DNA from: [Mycobacterium] zoologicum
Lineage (GTDB): Bacteria > Actinomycetota > Actinomycetes > Mycobacteriales > Mycobacteriaceae
Direction: 5' to 3'
DNA length: 64,000 nucleotides
Assembly (NCBI RefSeq): GCF_020172665.1
Contig: NZ_CP083985.1
Coordinates: 938,502 to 1,002,501 of the forward strand
A program made the position numbers and the translations under genes. Below, piece by piece: positions 44,475-52,415 of the stretch. Positions within the stretch are counted from its first letter, which is position 1; each line of letters opens with the position of its first letter. A model generated the notes under the pieces. That model did no database searches. It was given only the letters and a program-made list of their open reading frames with translations, and was not told the origin of the DNA.

Positions 44475-44861
44475 GTGCCGACGTTCTCCGAGGTGTCTCG
44501 TGAAAAATATCTGCTGCTGACCACGTTCACCAAGGACGGCAGGGCCAAGCCGACCGCGGTGTGGGGAGTGCCCGACGGCGACAAACTACTGGTGATCACT
44601 GACGATGGTTCGTGGAAGACCAAGCGGATCCGCAACACCCCGCGGGTGACCATCCAGAAATGCGGCGCGCTGGGCGCCCCGAAAGGTGAGCCGGTCGAAG
44701 CGGTGGCCGCAGTGTTGCCCAAGAGCGAGACCCGGCGGGTCTACGACGCGGTCGTCAAACGCTACTGGTGGCATGCGTGGTGGTTCGTCCCGCACTCGAT
44801 CGTGCGGGGTGGCATCGACAAGGTTCACATCGGCTTGGAGATCACACCCGCCACTTCGTAG
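44475..44861 (+). CDS. PPOX-class F420-dependent enzyme
   Basis: This gene encodes 128 residues from the GTG at 44475; a GTG at 44454 is an alternative. It has the split-barrel PPOX layout: FSEVSREKYLLLTTFTKDGR, PTAVWGVPDGDKLLVITDDGS, and KTKRIRNTPRVTIQKC, close to the Rv2061-type F420-binding subgroup recalled from mycobacteria. Such proteins bind F420 (or FMN) and reduce small molecules such as biliverdin or quinones. It precedes photolyase by 38 bp. Confidence 0.8.
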   Translation: MPTFSEVSREKYLLLTTFTKDGRAKPTAVWGVPDGDKLLVITDDGSWKTKRIRNTPRVTIQKCGALGAPKGEPVEAVAAVLPKSETRRVYDAVVKRYWWHAWWFVPHSIVRGGIDKVHIGLEITPATS

Positions 44862-44899
44862 CCCGCGCGCGGCAACCGGTCCGCAGGCAGGATGGTCAG

Positions 44900-46240
44900 A
44901 TGCCGACCTTGCTGTGGTTTCGCCGCGACCTGCGAGTCGGTGATCTGCCGGCACTGTCGGCTGCGGTGGCCGATGACCCCGAAGTCCTGGCGTGCTTCGT
45001 GCTGGATCCACGGTTGGAGGCGTCATCGGGTCAGCGTCGACTGCAGTTCCTCGGTGACTGCCTGCGGCAACTGCGTGATGATCTCGATGGCCGGCTGCTG
45101 ATCACCCGCGGGACGGCGCACGAACGGATCCCGCAGCTCGCCCGGGAGATCGCCGCCTCGGCTGTGCACGTGTCGGGTGATTTCACCCCATTCGGGCAGC
45201 GACGCGACCAGCAGGTGCAGAGTGCGCTCGGTGGCGTGCCGCTGGTGTCTACCGGTTCGCCCTACCTGGTCTCGCCCGGGCGCGTGGTGAAGGACGATGG
45301 CAGCCCGTATCGCGTGTTCACTCCGTTCTTTCGGCGGTGGCGCGAACACGGCTGGCGCCGGCCCGCCTCCTCCGGCCCCGAATCCGCGCGGTGGATCGAT
45401 CCGTCAGGCGTGCCCGGTTCCGATCCGGCGGAGATCCCCGACCTCGGTGTCGAACTCGAATTGCCCGCCGGGGAGCCCGCAGCACTGCAGCACTGGCGAG
45501 GTTTTGTGGAGGCTCGATCGGACCGCTACGAGTCCGACCGTGACCGACCCGATCGCGACGGCGGCAGCCGGATGTCGGCCTACCTGAAATTCGGCAACAT
45601 CCATCCGCGCACCATGGCAGTCGACCTCGATATGCGATGTCCCGGTCGGGCAGCGTACTTGCGGCAGTTGGCTTTTCGGGACTTCTATGCGGCGGTGCTG
45701 CATCACTGGCCGCGCAGTGCCTGGGCGAATTGGAATCGGGATTTCGACTCGATTCAGACCGATACCGATGCCGAGGCGCAACGTCGGTTCGAGCGGTGGA
45801 AGACCGGGCAGACCGGCTTTCCCATCGTCGATGCGGGGATGCGTGAACTGAGCGCCACCGGATTCATGCACAACCGCGTGCGGATGATCGCCGCGTCGTT
45901 CCTCGTCAAAGATCTACATCTGCCCTGGCAGTGGGGAGCGCGCTGGTTCTTGGATCAGTTGGTCGACGGCGACATGGCCAACAATCAGCATGGCTGGCAG
46001 TGGGCCGCGGGATGCGGCACCGATGCGGCGCCGTATTTCCGCGTCTTCAACCCGACGCTGCAGGGCGCCAAGTTCGACCCGGACGGTGCTTACGTGCGCC
46101 GCTGGGTTCCGGAGTTGGCCGATGTCGAAGACCCCCACCTGGTCAAGGGAGCCCGGCCGCGGGATTACCCGGCGCCGATCGTGGATCACCGCGACGAGCG
46201 CGCCGAGGCGCTGCGCCGGTATCTTTCAATAAATGAATAA
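44900..46240 (+). CDS. phr: Deoxyribodipyrimidine photolyase
   Basis: This gene encodes 446 residues from the ATG at 44900 after AGGATGG. The N-terminal antenna-binding Rossmann domain starts TLLWFRRDLRVGDLPAL. The FAD domain carries MSAYLKFGNIHPRT, LRQLAFRDFYAAVLHHWP, GQTGFPIVDAGMRELSATGFMHNRVRMI (in part), and WQWAAGCGTDAAPYFRVFNP, all typical of class I CPD photolyases. It repairs cyclobutane pyrimidine dimers using light. The gene ends inside a 19-bp palindrome that precedes tspO. Confidence 0.93.
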   Translation: MPTLLWFRRDLRVGDLPALSAAVADDPEVLACFVLDPRLEASSGQRRLQFLGDCLRQLRDDLDGRLLITRGTAHERIPQLAREIAASAVHVSGDFTPFGQRRDQQVQSALGGVPLVSTGSPYLVSPGRVVKDDGSPYRVFTPFFRRWREHGWRRPASSGPESARWIDPSGVPGSDPAEIPDLGVELELPAGEPAALQHWRGFVEARSDRYESDRDRPDRDGGSRMSAYLKFGNIHPRTMAVDLDMRCPGRAAYLRQLAFRDFYAAVLHHWPRSAWANWNRDFDSIQTDTDAEAQRRFERWKTGQTGFPIVDAGMRELSATGFMHNRVRMIAASFLVKDLHLPWQWGARWFLDQLVDGDMANNQHGWQWAAGCGTDAAPYFRVFNPTLQGAKFDPDGAYVRRWVPELADVEDPHLVKGARPRDYPAPIVDHRDERAEALRRYLSINE

Positions 46241-46248
46241 TTCATTTA
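46230..46248. promoter_or_regulatory. Palindrome between phr and tspO
   Basis: TAAATGAA (46230-46237) and TTCATTTA (46241-46248) are perfect arms around TAA, which is also the phr stop codon. AT-rich dyads of this form are typical MarR-type operators. A regulator here would govern tspO, whose start lies 19 bp downstream. Confidence 0.55.
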
Positions 46249-46267
46249 ATGAATGAGAAGAGGGAGC

Positions 46268-46756
46268 ATGCGTCTGACCACTCTGCTCGGCACCGGTGCC
46301 GCAGTCGCCGTCACGGCGGTCACCGGCGCTCTCGCGACCACACCGGAGGTCGAAAGCGGTTGGTATGAGCAGCTGCGAAAGCCGCCATATCAACCGCCCC
46401 GCCAAGTTTTCCCGCTGGTCTGGCCCGCGCTCTACGCCGACGTCGCAGTCGTCTCGGCATCCACCATCGATCGATTGAACGCCCAAGGCGAGTACAAGAA
46501 GCGCGGGGCGTATCAGGCCGCGCTGTTGATCAATCTCGCGCTCAACGCCGGCTGGTCGTGGCTGTTCTTCAACCGGCGTCGCTTCGGGTCGTCGACGCTG
46601 CTCAGTGCGGCTCTGACCGCGAGCAGCACCGACCTGACCCGCCGGGCGGTCGGTGCTGAAGGCGGGCGCGCCCTGCCGCTGGCGTTGTATTCGCTGTGGT
46701 GCGCTTTCGCCACCGTGCTGTGTGGCCACATCGCGATACTCAACCGCCGGCGGTAG
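46268..46756 (+). CDS. tspO: TspO/MBR family protein
   Basis: This gene encodes 162 residues from the ATG at 46268 behind AGAGGGAG; an earlier ATG at 46253 lacks a binding site. Five membrane helices fit TspO, with the signature GWYEQLRKPPYQPPRQVFPLVWPALYADVAVV (in part) and NAGWSWLFFNRR. TspO proteins bind porphyrins and cholesterol-like ligands and respond to light or oxidative stress. Pairing with photolyase is common in light-responsive clusters. It overlaps the convergent epimerase gene by 17 bp. Confidence 0.9.
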   Translation: MRLTTLLGTGAAVAVTAVTGALATTPEVESGWYEQLRKPPYQPPRQVFPLVWPALYADVAVVSASTIDRLNAQGEYKKRGAYQAALLINLALNAGWSWLFFNRRRFGSSTLLSAALTASSTDLTRRAVGAEGGRALPLALYSLWCAFATVLCGHIAILNRRR

Positions 46757-48131
46757 CACTAGTCGTACCGCCGACGGTCGGGCCACGGCCCAACAGGTGG
46801 CGTAGCAGGGGTTCGAGTTCGGGCATCCGGAACTGATGATCTACATCGTGCAGCCGGCTCGGCAGCACTCGCTGGCTCGCGCCGGCCAGTTCCCGAGCGC
46901 CCTGCTCACCGAGCAGCAGTCGTGGCCCGAGTCGCGGGACGGGCAGCAGAGTAGGTCGGTGCAGCACTTGTCCGAGGGTGCGGGTGTAGTCGCTGTTGCG
47001 CACCGGGTTGGGTGTCACGGCATTGACGGCACCGGTTAGGCGGGTGTCCCAGATGGCTCGGTGATAGATGTCGATCAAGTCGTCGATCCCGATCCACGAC
47101 AGCCATTGCCGGCCGTCGCCGAGTCGACCACCGAGCCCGGCGGAGAACAGTGGTCGCATCAGCCGCAGCGTTCCGCCGCGTGGTGACTGCACGATGCCGG
47201 TGCGGACACGGACCACACGCGTGCCGGATTGCTCTGCCGCGGAAAGCGAAGCCTCCCAGTCGGCGACGACGTCGGCGAGGAACCCGTCACCGCGCTCGCT
47301 GTCTTCGGTGAGGAGTTCGTCGCCCCGGTCGTAACCGTAGTAGCCGACGGCTGAGGCGCAGATCAGTGCGGTGGGTCGATTGTCGCTCCGACCGATCAAC
47401 TCGGCGAGTCTGCGGGTCGGCCCGATTCTGCTGTTACGAATGGCACGGCGATGATCGCTGGTGAAGCGTCCCGCGATCGACGCGCCCGCCAGGTGGATCA
47501 CCGCATCGACGCCGGTCAACAGATCACGATCCGGGTGGTCGGGATTCCATCGCCACTCCCCGGGATTGGCTGCGGCGCCTCGCACCAGCCGGATCACCCG
47601 ATGGCCCCCGGTGCTCAAGAACGCCGTCAACGCCGAACCCACCAGCCCCGACGATCCGGTAACGGCCACGGTCATGGGCGCCAGACCGTGTTCTGCGGCG
47701 CGCCGGTGCGCCGCAAGGTCATCGGCGAGCTGGCGATGCCGATAGGCGAACATCGGCCGCAGCAGTGCCCCGGGAACAGCGGTGTCGACCCGGTCGATCA
47801 CCCGTGTCCTTCCGTCACCGAGATCGTCGAAGTCGTGGGTGTGCTGCCAGCTCACCACCAGCCGCGCCGGTAGCGACGCCAGGCCTTGGCCCCCGAGCGT
47901 GTCGAGAAAACGCCGGGGCGGGTCATAGCCGTCGGGTTGGTGTTCGGCGATCCAGCGAAGCCCACCCGGGAGAGCGAGCACGGCTGTGCCGTCGCGCAGC
48001 GAAGCGGCTTCGGTGACCAGCCGCATCGACTGCCATGGCGGGCTCAGACGGGCGAACGCCCCTGGCCTCTCATGCCACGCGAACACTTCCTCGCGGGGCG
48101 CCTCGACGGTGCTGGAAAAGACCAGGCCCAT
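46740..48131 (-). CDS. SRPBCC domain fused to TIGR01777 epimerase
   Basis: This gene encodes 463 residues. Residues 1-148 form a START/SRPBCC ligand-binding domain (FSSTVEAPREEVFAWHERPG). Residues from about 152 form a TIGR01777-type NAD(P) epimerase (MTVAVTGSSGLVGSALTAFL, VIHLAGASIAGRFTSDHRR, ICASAVGYYG, SWIGIDDLIDIYHRAI) like E. coli YfcH, with a DUF1731-like C-terminus. The fusion form is common in actinobacteria. The substrate is unknown. Confidence 0.9.
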   Translation of the reverse strand: MGLVFSSTVEAPREEVFAWHERPGAFARLSPPWQSMRLVTEAASLRDGTAVLALPGGLRWIAEHQPDGYDPPRRFLDTLGGQGLASLPARLVVSWQHTHDFDDLGDGRTRVIDRVDTAVPGALLRPMFAYRHRQLADDLAAHRRAAEHGLAPMTVAVTGSSGLVGSALTAFLSTGGHRVIRLVRGAAANPGEWRWNPDHPDRDLLTGVDAVIHLAGASIAGRFTSDHRRAIRNSRIGPTRRLAELIGRSDNRPTALICASAVGYYGYDRGDELLTEDSERGDGFLADVVADWEASLSAAEQSGTRVVRVRTGIVQSPRGGTLRLMRPLFSAGLGGRLGDGRQWLSWIGIDDLIDIYHRAIWDTRLTGAVNAVTPNPVRNSDYTRTLGQVLHRPTLLPVPRLGPRLLLGEQGARELAGASQRVLPSRLHDVDHQFRMPELEPLLRHLLGRGPTVGGTTSATAGG

Positions 48132-48155
48132 CTGCCCGACGTTACCCGTCTCGGC

Positions 48156-49685
48156 TCAGCCGTACGTCTTGCGCAACTGATGCTTGATCACCTTGCCGCT
48201 GGCGTTGCGCGGCAGATCGTCCACCAGCACAAACTCTTTCGGGTGCTTGTAGCGGGCCAGCCGGTCATTGAGGAAACCCTCGAGGTCGCCCAGCGTCAGT
48301 GGCGTCTCGCCGCTGACGGCGGCAACGATGGCCACCGGTACCTCGCCCCACCGGTCGTCGGGCCGCCCGATCACCGCCGCTTCGCGGATCATCGGATGCT
48401 CGAAGAGCGCGTTCTCCACCTCGGCGCAGTAGATGTTCTCGCCACCGGAGATGATCATGTCCTTCTTGCGGTCGACGACGTAGACGAATCCCTCGTCATC
48501 GACGCGCACCAAGTCACCGGAGTGGAACCAGCCGCCGGCGAACGCCTCTGCGGTGGCGTCGGGCTTGTTCCAGTAACCCTGCATCATGGTCGGCCCGCGG
48601 TAGACGATCTCGCCGATCTCGCCGGGCGCCACGTCGTTCATCTCGTCGTCGACCACCCTCGCGGCGATCGTCGGGATCACCTTGCCCACCGAACCGAGCC
48701 TGCGGATCGCATCGGCGCCGTTGAGCACGCAGGTGATCGGCGACATCTCGGTCTGGCCGAACACCGCGACGTTGAGGGCATCCGGGAACGTCTCGGCCAT
48801 GGCACGCAGCACTGTGTCCGACGCGGGTGCCGCGCCCCAGCTGATCACCTCCAGCGCCAGATCCCGTTGCCGCACAGTCGGATCGGCGCAGATCAGCTGC
48901 CACTGTGCCGGGACCAGGAACACCGAGGTGGCCCGTTCGCTCTCCCAGGCGTCGAGGGTGTCCGCAGCGTTGAACGCTCCGAGCGGGTGGATGACGGTCT
49001 TGGTGCCCAGCAGCAGGTTGGGTGCGATGCTGCCCAGCCCGGCGATGTGGAACATCGGTGCGGCGCAGAAGTACACGCTGTCCGGGCTGGTGTGCAGGGC
49101 CTGGATGCAGGTCAGTGACTGGGCGTGCAGGTTCGAGTGGGACAGGATGGCGCCCTTGGGACTTCCCGTGGTCCCGGAGGTGTACATGATCAGCGCCGGG
49201 GTGTCCTCGGGGACATCGGCGCCCGGATGCGTTGCCCCGGACTCGGCGATCAGCGACTCGTAGTCGTCGCCGAGCACCACGGCGATGTCGAGCCCGGGCG
49301 AGTTCTTGCGGACCGCGTCGATCAGCGGCGCCAGCAGCTGGTCGGTGATGACGCCCTTGGCGCCGCTGTCGGAGACGATGTAGCGGAGCTCGGGGTCGGT
49401 CAGCCGGAAGTTGACCGGCACGGCGATGGCACCCAGGGCGTTGATCGCCAGCGTCGCCTCGACGTACTCGGTGTGGTTGAGCATCACGATCAGCACCCGG
49501 TCACCGAAACCGATGCCGCGGCGGAACAGCGCTGAGGCCAGGCACTGCGAGCGATCGTGCAGCTGGCGCCAGGTGGTGTCGGTGCCACGGCAGCGGAAGG
49601 CGACGGCCTCGGGACGCATCTCGGCGTGGATCGCCACCTGGTTCATCCAGTGGTTGCGACGCGAACGCAGTGGTTGAGCGGTCAT
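48156..49685 (-). CDS. fadD5: Fatty-acid-CoA ligase, FadD5-like
   Basis: This gene encodes 509 residues. AMP-binding signatures are present: ALIMYTSGTTGSPKGAILSH (P-loop), FGQTEMSPITC, GWFHSGDLVRVDDEGFVYVVDRKKDMIISGGENIY (in part), and the C-terminal catalytic Lys in PRNASGKVIKHQL. It aligns over its length with FadD5 (Rv0166) but lacks the 20-30 residue extension at both ends, so a distinct paralogue is possible. It activates fatty acids or sterol side-chain acids for beta-oxidation. Its start overlaps the enoyl-CoA hydratase stop by one base. Confidence 0.87.
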   Translation of the reverse strand: MTAQPLRSRRNHWMNQVAIHAEMRPEAVAFRCRGTDTTWRQLHDRSQCLASALFRRGIGFGDRVLIVMLNHTEYVEATLAINALGAIAVPVNFRLTDPELRYIVSDSGAKGVITDQLLAPLIDAVRKNSPGLDIAVVLGDDYESLIAESGATHPGADVPEDTPALIMYTSGTTGSPKGAILSHSNLHAQSLTCIQALHTSPDSVYFCAAPMFHIAGLGSIAPNLLLGTKTVIHPLGAFNAADTLDAWESERATSVFLVPAQWQLICADPTVRQRDLALEVISWGAAPASDTVLRAMAETFPDALNVAVFGQTEMSPITCVLNGADAIRRLGSVGKVIPTIAARVVDDEMNDVAPGEIGEIVYRGPTMMQGYWNKPDATAEAFAGGWFHSGDLVRVDDEGFVYVVDRKKDMIISGGENIYCAEVENALFEHPMIREAAVIGRPDDRWGEVPVAIVAAVSGETPLTLGDLEGFLNDRLARYKHPKEFVLVDDLPRNASGKVIKHQLRKTYG

Positions 49686-50464
49686 CAGGAGAACACCGCC
49701 TTGCGCTTCTGCAGCATGGCCGCCGCACCTTCGAAGAAGTCCGGGGAACCCAGCAGCTCCACCTGGCCGGCCTTCTCGCGGGCCAGTGCGTCCGCGAGTG
49801 CGACGAGGTTGGTGGCGTTGAGTGCCCGCTTGGTCAGCTCGATGGCCCGCCGCGGCCCGCGGGCCAGCTTCTCGGCTGCCATGTCGACCCGGTCGTCCAG
49901 CTCGGACTCGGTGAGCACCGCGTTGATCAGACCGGCGTCCCGGGCGGCTGTCGCCGGCAGGCGTTCGCCGAGCAGTGCCATCTCGTTGGCCACGGCGCGT
50001 CCGGCAGCGGCGGCTATCAGGGCGGTGGTGCCACCGTCGGGCATCAGGCCGATGTTGGTGAACGACAACAGGAAATAGGCGCTCTCGGCGGCGTAGACCA
50101 GGTCGGCGGCCAGGGCGATGCCGACGCCGACGCCGGCGGCCGGTCCGTTGATCCGCGCGATCACCGGCACCGGAGTCTCGGCGATCGCGGTGACCAGCCG
50201 GCTGGCGCAGTCCATCACCTCCTCGGGGCCGATCCCGCCCGACATGGCGGACAGGTCGGCGCCGGTGCAGAACGCCTTGCCTTCGCCGGTGATCACGATG
50301 GCCCGCACGTCCGCGTCGTCGGCCGCTGCGGTGACGGTGTCGCCGAGCCCCGCCATGGTGGCGTAGTCGATCGCGTTGAGCCGCTGCGGGTTGGTCAGGG
50401 TCACTCGCAGGACGCGGCCGTCGCGGGTGGCGGTGAACTTTGGGGTCGCAGGGTCTGCGGCCAT
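49685..50464 (-). CDS. Enoyl-CoA hydratase
   Basis: This gene encodes 259 residues from the ATG at 50464 behind GGAGGC. Crotonase motifs include LTNPQRLNAIDYATM, GEGKAFCTGADLSAM, NGPAAGVGVGIALAADLVYA and NIGLMPDGGTTALI. The Pro-Asp pair in LMPDGG corresponds to the catalytic loop. It forms a two-gene operon with the FadD5-like ligase for beta-oxidation and is divergent from an Mce3R-like regulator. Confidence 0.9.
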   Translation of the reverse strand: MAADPATPKFTATRDGRVLRVTLTNPQRLNAIDYATMAGLGDTVTAAADDADVRAIVITGEGKAFCTGADLSAMSGGIGPEEVMDCASRLVTAIAETPVPVIARINGPAAGVGVGIALAADLVYAAESAYFLLSFTNIGLMPDGGTTALIAAAAGRAVANEMALLGERLPATAARDAGLINAVLTESELDDRVDMAAEKLARGPRRAIELTKRALNATNLVALADALAREKAGQVELLGSPDFFEGAAAMLQKRKAVFS

Positions 50465-50546
50465 GGTCAGCCTCCGATGATCAGAAACGTAAATTGCGGT
50501 TAACATTAGGGCGTCGTAGCGAGCTGTCAACTTCCAGGGGGTGAAA

Positions 50547-51764
50547 GTGGCCACGACCGCCGTACAGCGCCGCCCCAAGGACCGCAAGGCCCAGATCGTG
50601 CGGGCCGCGGCCCGCGCGTTCAGCGAGCGCGGCTATCACGCGGTCGGTGTCGACGAGATCGCCGCCGAGGTCGGCATCTCCGGACCGGCGCTCTACCGGC
50701 ATTTCGCGAACAAGTACGCGCTGCTGGTCGCCACCGCCGAATACACGGTGGAGGCGCTGGTGACCGCGGCCCGCGTCGCCGACGACCCGGACCGGCCGCC
50801 GGCCGAACGGTTGCGCGCCATTACCGGCGCGCTGATCGAGACCACCATCGGCAAACGCGGCGAGGGCGCGTTCTATCGGTGGGAGCGGCGGTATCTGCAA
50901 CCGCCGGACCGAAGGCGCATCCGCGCCAGTTACGACGCGCTCAACGCCGCCATCGCCGAACCGCTGGCGGCGCTGCGGCCCGAGCTGCCCGTTGCCGACA
51001 CCGCGACCCTGGCCGCGGCCACGCTGAGCGTCATCGGCAGCATCTCCGCGCACCGAACCCGGTTGTCCGCCGCCGCACTTGCCGAGCTGCTCGGTGAGCT
51101 GTGCCGGTCGGTGCTGCACGCCGAGCTGCCGGCGCCCGCCTCGGGTCCGGCGCCGCGGCGGGCGCCGCGCGGGTTGTCGAGCACCTCCAAGCGCGAACGC
51201 CTTCTGGCCGAGGCGATCCGGATGTTCGGGCAGCGGGGCTTCTACGAGGTGAGCATGGAGGAGGTCGGCACCGCGGCGGGTCTGACCGGCTCCAGCGCCT
51301 ACCGCTACTACCCGAGCAAGGCCGCGCTGCTGGCCACCGCCTTCCATCGCGCCGGCGACCGGGTGCTGCACGCCATCACCGATGCGCTGGCCGAGGCCAG
51401 CAGCCCGCGGCAGGCGGCCATCGGCATCGCCGAGCGCTATACCGCGCTGTCGTTCGCCGCGCCGGACCTGATCAACATCTACTTCGCCGAGTTCGCCAAC
51501 CTGCCCGAACGCGACCGCACCGAGTTGCGCGGATTGCAGCGCCAGAACGTCAACGAATGGGCGCACCTGGTCACCCAGGTCGGATCAGGAGAGACCGAAG
51601 CGGTGTTCCGCGTGCACGCCGCGCTGGCACTCGTCGTCGATATCGGACGCCTGGTCAACTTCGACGACACCGACGAACAGCGGTCCCGGGTGCAGACCTT
51701 GATGACGGCGGTGCTGTTCAGCCCAGGTGGAACACGACCTCAAGGGCCAGGAATCCGAAGATGA
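50547..51764 (+). CDS. Tandem TetR regulator (Mce3R-like)
   Basis: This gene encodes 405 residues from the GTG at 50547, chosen because AGGGGG lies 6 bases before it (GTG at 50541 is an alternative). Two full TetR domains occur in one chain: the first HTH is at about residues 12-58 (IVRAAARAFSERGYHAVGVD, ISGPALYRHFANKYALL), the second at about 212-258 (LLAEAIRMFGQRGFYEVSME, TGSSAYRYYPSKAALL). Mce3R (Rv1963c, 406 residues) of M. tuberculosis has the same size and double-TetR design and represses lipid-catabolism genes. Here the divergent echA-fadD5-like operon is the likely target. Confidence 0.87.
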   Translation: MATTAVQRRPKDRKAQIVRAAARAFSERGYHAVGVDEIAAEVGISGPALYRHFANKYALLVATAEYTVEALVTAARVADDPDRPPAERLRAITGALIETTIGKRGEGAFYRWERRYLQPPDRRRIRASYDALNAAIAEPLAALRPELPVADTATLAAATLSVIGSISAHRTRLSAAALAELLGELCRSVLHAELPAPASGPAPRRAPRGLSSTSKRERLLAEAIRMFGQRGFYEVSMEEVGTAAGLTGSSAYRYYPSKAALLATAFHRAGDRVLHAITDALAEASSPRQAAIGIAERYTALSFAAPDLINIYFAEFANLPERDRTELRGLQRQNVNEWAHLVTQVGSGETEAVFRVHAALALVVDIGRLVNFDDTDEQRSRVQTLMTAVLFSPGGTRPQGPGIRR

Positions 51765-51816
51765 GCAGTCCGATGATTACCGCGAGGGCAGGCAGTACGA
51801 GTACGGGATCTTTCAT
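51718..51816 (-). CDS. Possible 32-residue single-helix membrane peptide
   Basis: From the ATG at 51816 the minus strand reads MKDPVLVLPALAVIIGLL, then IFGFLALEVVFHLG and TGA. It is a polar N-terminus followed by one clear membrane helix. Its last 47 bp overlap the 3' end of the TetR gene antisense; the rest lies in the 141-bp gap before the ArsR gene. Third codon positions are mostly G/C as in neighbouring genes. No convincing ribosome binding site precedes it. It may be real or a chance frame. Confidence 0.35.
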   Translation of the reverse strand: MKDPVLVLPALAVIIGLLIFGFLALEVVFHLG

Positions 51817-51905
51817 AGCTGGAGAACGTAATCCAGTCGCCCGCTGTGAAAAACCGAGAAGTGTTGGCGATCACGACATCTGGGGACTTTGGTCCGTGAC
51901 CGGCG

Positions 51906-52277
51906 TCACTCGGTAGTGCTTCTCGGCGGGTCCGGTGCCAGGGTGCCGTCCGGGGCGATATGGGCGAAGATCTGCGCCAGCAGCGCCACGATATGCGGGT
52001 CGTCGACGGTGTAGATGTGGTGGCGCCCTTCTTTGCGCGCGCTGATCAGCCCGGCCAGCCGCAGTTTGGTCAGGTGCTGGCTCATGGTGGCGATGTTGAT
52101 ACCGGCGCGCTCGGCCAGCGTCGTCACGTCGTAGCCACCCTGGGCGGCCAGCCACATGACGTGCAGACGGGCCGGACTGCTCAGCAGCCCGAACGTGCTG
52201 GCAGCCGAGGAGAGCTGGGGGCGGGTGGGTTCATCTTCGGGTAGCCGTTCTTCTGGTTTCGCCATCTCGGTACTCAT
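51906..52277 (-). CDS. ArsR/SmtB-family metal regulator
   Basis: This gene encodes 123 residues from the ATG at 52277. The winged helix includes LLSSPARLHVMWLAAQGG, INIATMSQHLTKLRLAGLI and RHHIYTVDD. The C-terminal helix has DDPHIVALLAQIFAHIAPD, in which D-x-H and a second His eleven residues later fit an alpha-5 site for Zn, Ni or Co as in SmtB, CzrA and NmtR; the usual fourth ligand is replaced by Pro-Asp. It is divergent from the CtpH/CtpI-like ATPase and presumably represses it. The gap contains an AT-rich element (ACATTCACATAGTTGCG at 52314-52330). Confidence 0.85.
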   Translation of the reverse strand: MSTEMAKPEERLPEDEPTRPQLSSAASTFGLLSSPARLHVMWLAAQGGYDVTTLAERAGINIATMSQHLTKLRLAGLISARKEGRHHIYTVDDPHIVALLAQIFAHIAPDGTLAPDPPRSTTE

Positions 52278-52415
52278 TTTGACCCACCCTCGATGGCCGG
52301 ATTCGGCGAACAATACATTCACATAGTTGCGTAAACATCAAAGTATCGGCCAGAATTGCGGTTTCCGTCGTGCAGGTCCACCACCTGCCGCCAGATCGCA
52401 CGATTGGTAGCTGCC

